Source of the DNA: an uncultured Lachnospiraceae bacterium | GTDB lineage: Bacteria; Bacillota; Clostridia; Lachnospirales; Lachnospiraceae | Length of the DNA stretch: 5,706 nucleotides | Direction: 5' to 3' | Assembly (NCBI GenBank): GCA_902782625.1 | Contig: CACZNZ010000549.1 | Span: 1-5,706, forward strand | In this document: piece by piece, positions 5,336-5,706 of the stretch | Layout: every line of letters starts with the position of its first letter | How positions within the stretch are numbered: the stretch's first letter is position 1 | Translations under genes and position numbers: made by a program | The notes under the pieces: model-generated | What the model was told of the DNA's origin: nothing | The model's input: only the letters and a program-made list of their open reading frames with translations | The model's database searches: none

Positions 5336-5706
5336 TTATGAGATGATCTTCAGGATCCATGCATGTGGAATCAGCTTGGATGCGGCATAGGTTGCCCGTA
5401 TCGTCCAACCGTAGACAGACATCTCTCTTCCTTTCTGATTATCTTTCCATGCAAGAGCGGCAACTTTATCCGGTTCTGCCATCACAAGCTTTTTATACCA
5501 GGGGACTTCTTTTCCTAATCCTTTTAAGAATTCTGTCTTTATCGCACCCGGACAGACTGCAGTGATCTTCCGATGCTTTCCGGCAGGAAGTGCATGCTGT
5601 TCTGCCCGCAGTGACCTTACATAGCTCAGGGCAAATGCCTTGGTTGCCGCGTAGATGGAAAATCCCGGCTGGGGAAGAAAAGCGGCAGCAGAAACCATAT
5701 AGATCA
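5336..5706 (-). CDS. Short-chain dehydrogenase/reductase, C-terminal part
   Basis: The frame is open to the right edge of the window, so the N-terminal NAD(P)-binding glycine motif lies outside. The visible part carries the active site of a classical short-chain reductase: a Ser (codon 5690-5692) followed 13 residues later by Tyr (5651-5653) in IYAATKAF, with the Lys four residues on (5639-5641). Downstream are VCPGAIKTEF, the usual PG.(I/V).T loop after the cofactor site, and a tail ending SKLIPHAWILKI, resembling the hydrophobic C-terminus of clostridial members of this family. An ATG at 5696-5698 is internal, not a start, since the codons before it (IY) fit the strand leading to the catalytic Ser. 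The substrate is unknown. It is the first visible gene of the set that continues into the pseudouridine synthase and recU. Confidence 0.88.
   Translation of the reverse strand, partial: IYMVSAAAFLPQPGFSIYAATKAFALSYVRSLRAEQHALPAGKHRKITAVCPGAIKTEFLKGLGKEVPWYKKLVMAEPDKVAALAWKDNQKGREMSVYGWTIRATYAASKLIPHAWILKIIS

Noticed and set aside
5336..5698. A complete 120-residue protein starting at the ATG at 5696-5698
   Set aside because: The frame stays open to the window edge and the sequence begins in the middle of a reductase active-site strand, so this is a fragment cut by the window and not a small gene.

Overview
The window looks like chromosomal housekeeping DNA from a Gram-positive anaerobe of class Clostridia, most likely Lachnospiraceae. 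Three things point there: the yicC-remA-gmk-rpoZ-(murE)-priA gene order, the presence of RemA and RecU (typical of Firmicutes and relatives), and strong AGGAGG-type ribosome binding sites with some TTG starts. No species can be named from sequence alone. Every gene I can support lies on the minus strand, so transcription runs from high to low coordinates. There are no tRNA, rRNA, CRISPR or insertion-sequence features and no gene-free stretch longer than about 75 bases.

Upstream part (5706 down to 3770): the C-terminal part of a short-chain dehydrogenase/reductase, then an S4-domain RluA-family pseudouridine synthase, then the Holliday junction resolvase RecU. The gaps are 24 and 12 bases, so these read as one transcription unit. 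No convincing terminator follows recU.

Downstream part (3773 down to 1): a near-consensus vegetative promoter (TTGACG, 17-base spacer, TATAAT) begins inside the recU stop codon and drives yicC, remA, gmk, rpoZ, murE and priA. These genes are packed with overlaps of 8 (yicC/remA), 11 (remA/gmk) and about 23 bases (murE/priA), and gaps of 24 and 32 bases around rpoZ. The unit combines RNA turnover (YicC), a DNA-binding regulator (RemA), guanine nucleotide synthesis (Gmk), the RNA polymerase omega subunit, a cell wall precursor ligase (MurE) and the replication restart helicase PriA (only its first 38 codons are in the window).

Several starts need care. yicC and remA use TTG; gmk, rpoZ and priA each have an alternative upstream or downstream start that the ribosome binding site position settles or favours. 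The most notable points are the divergent, probably paralogous MurE sitting between rpoZ and priA, a 14-base perfect palindrome laid over the yicC promoter -35 box and the recU 3' end, and family-motif substitutions in RecU and the pseudouridine synthase. I found no evidence of a new defence or mobile system; this is an ordinary core region with some interesting details.
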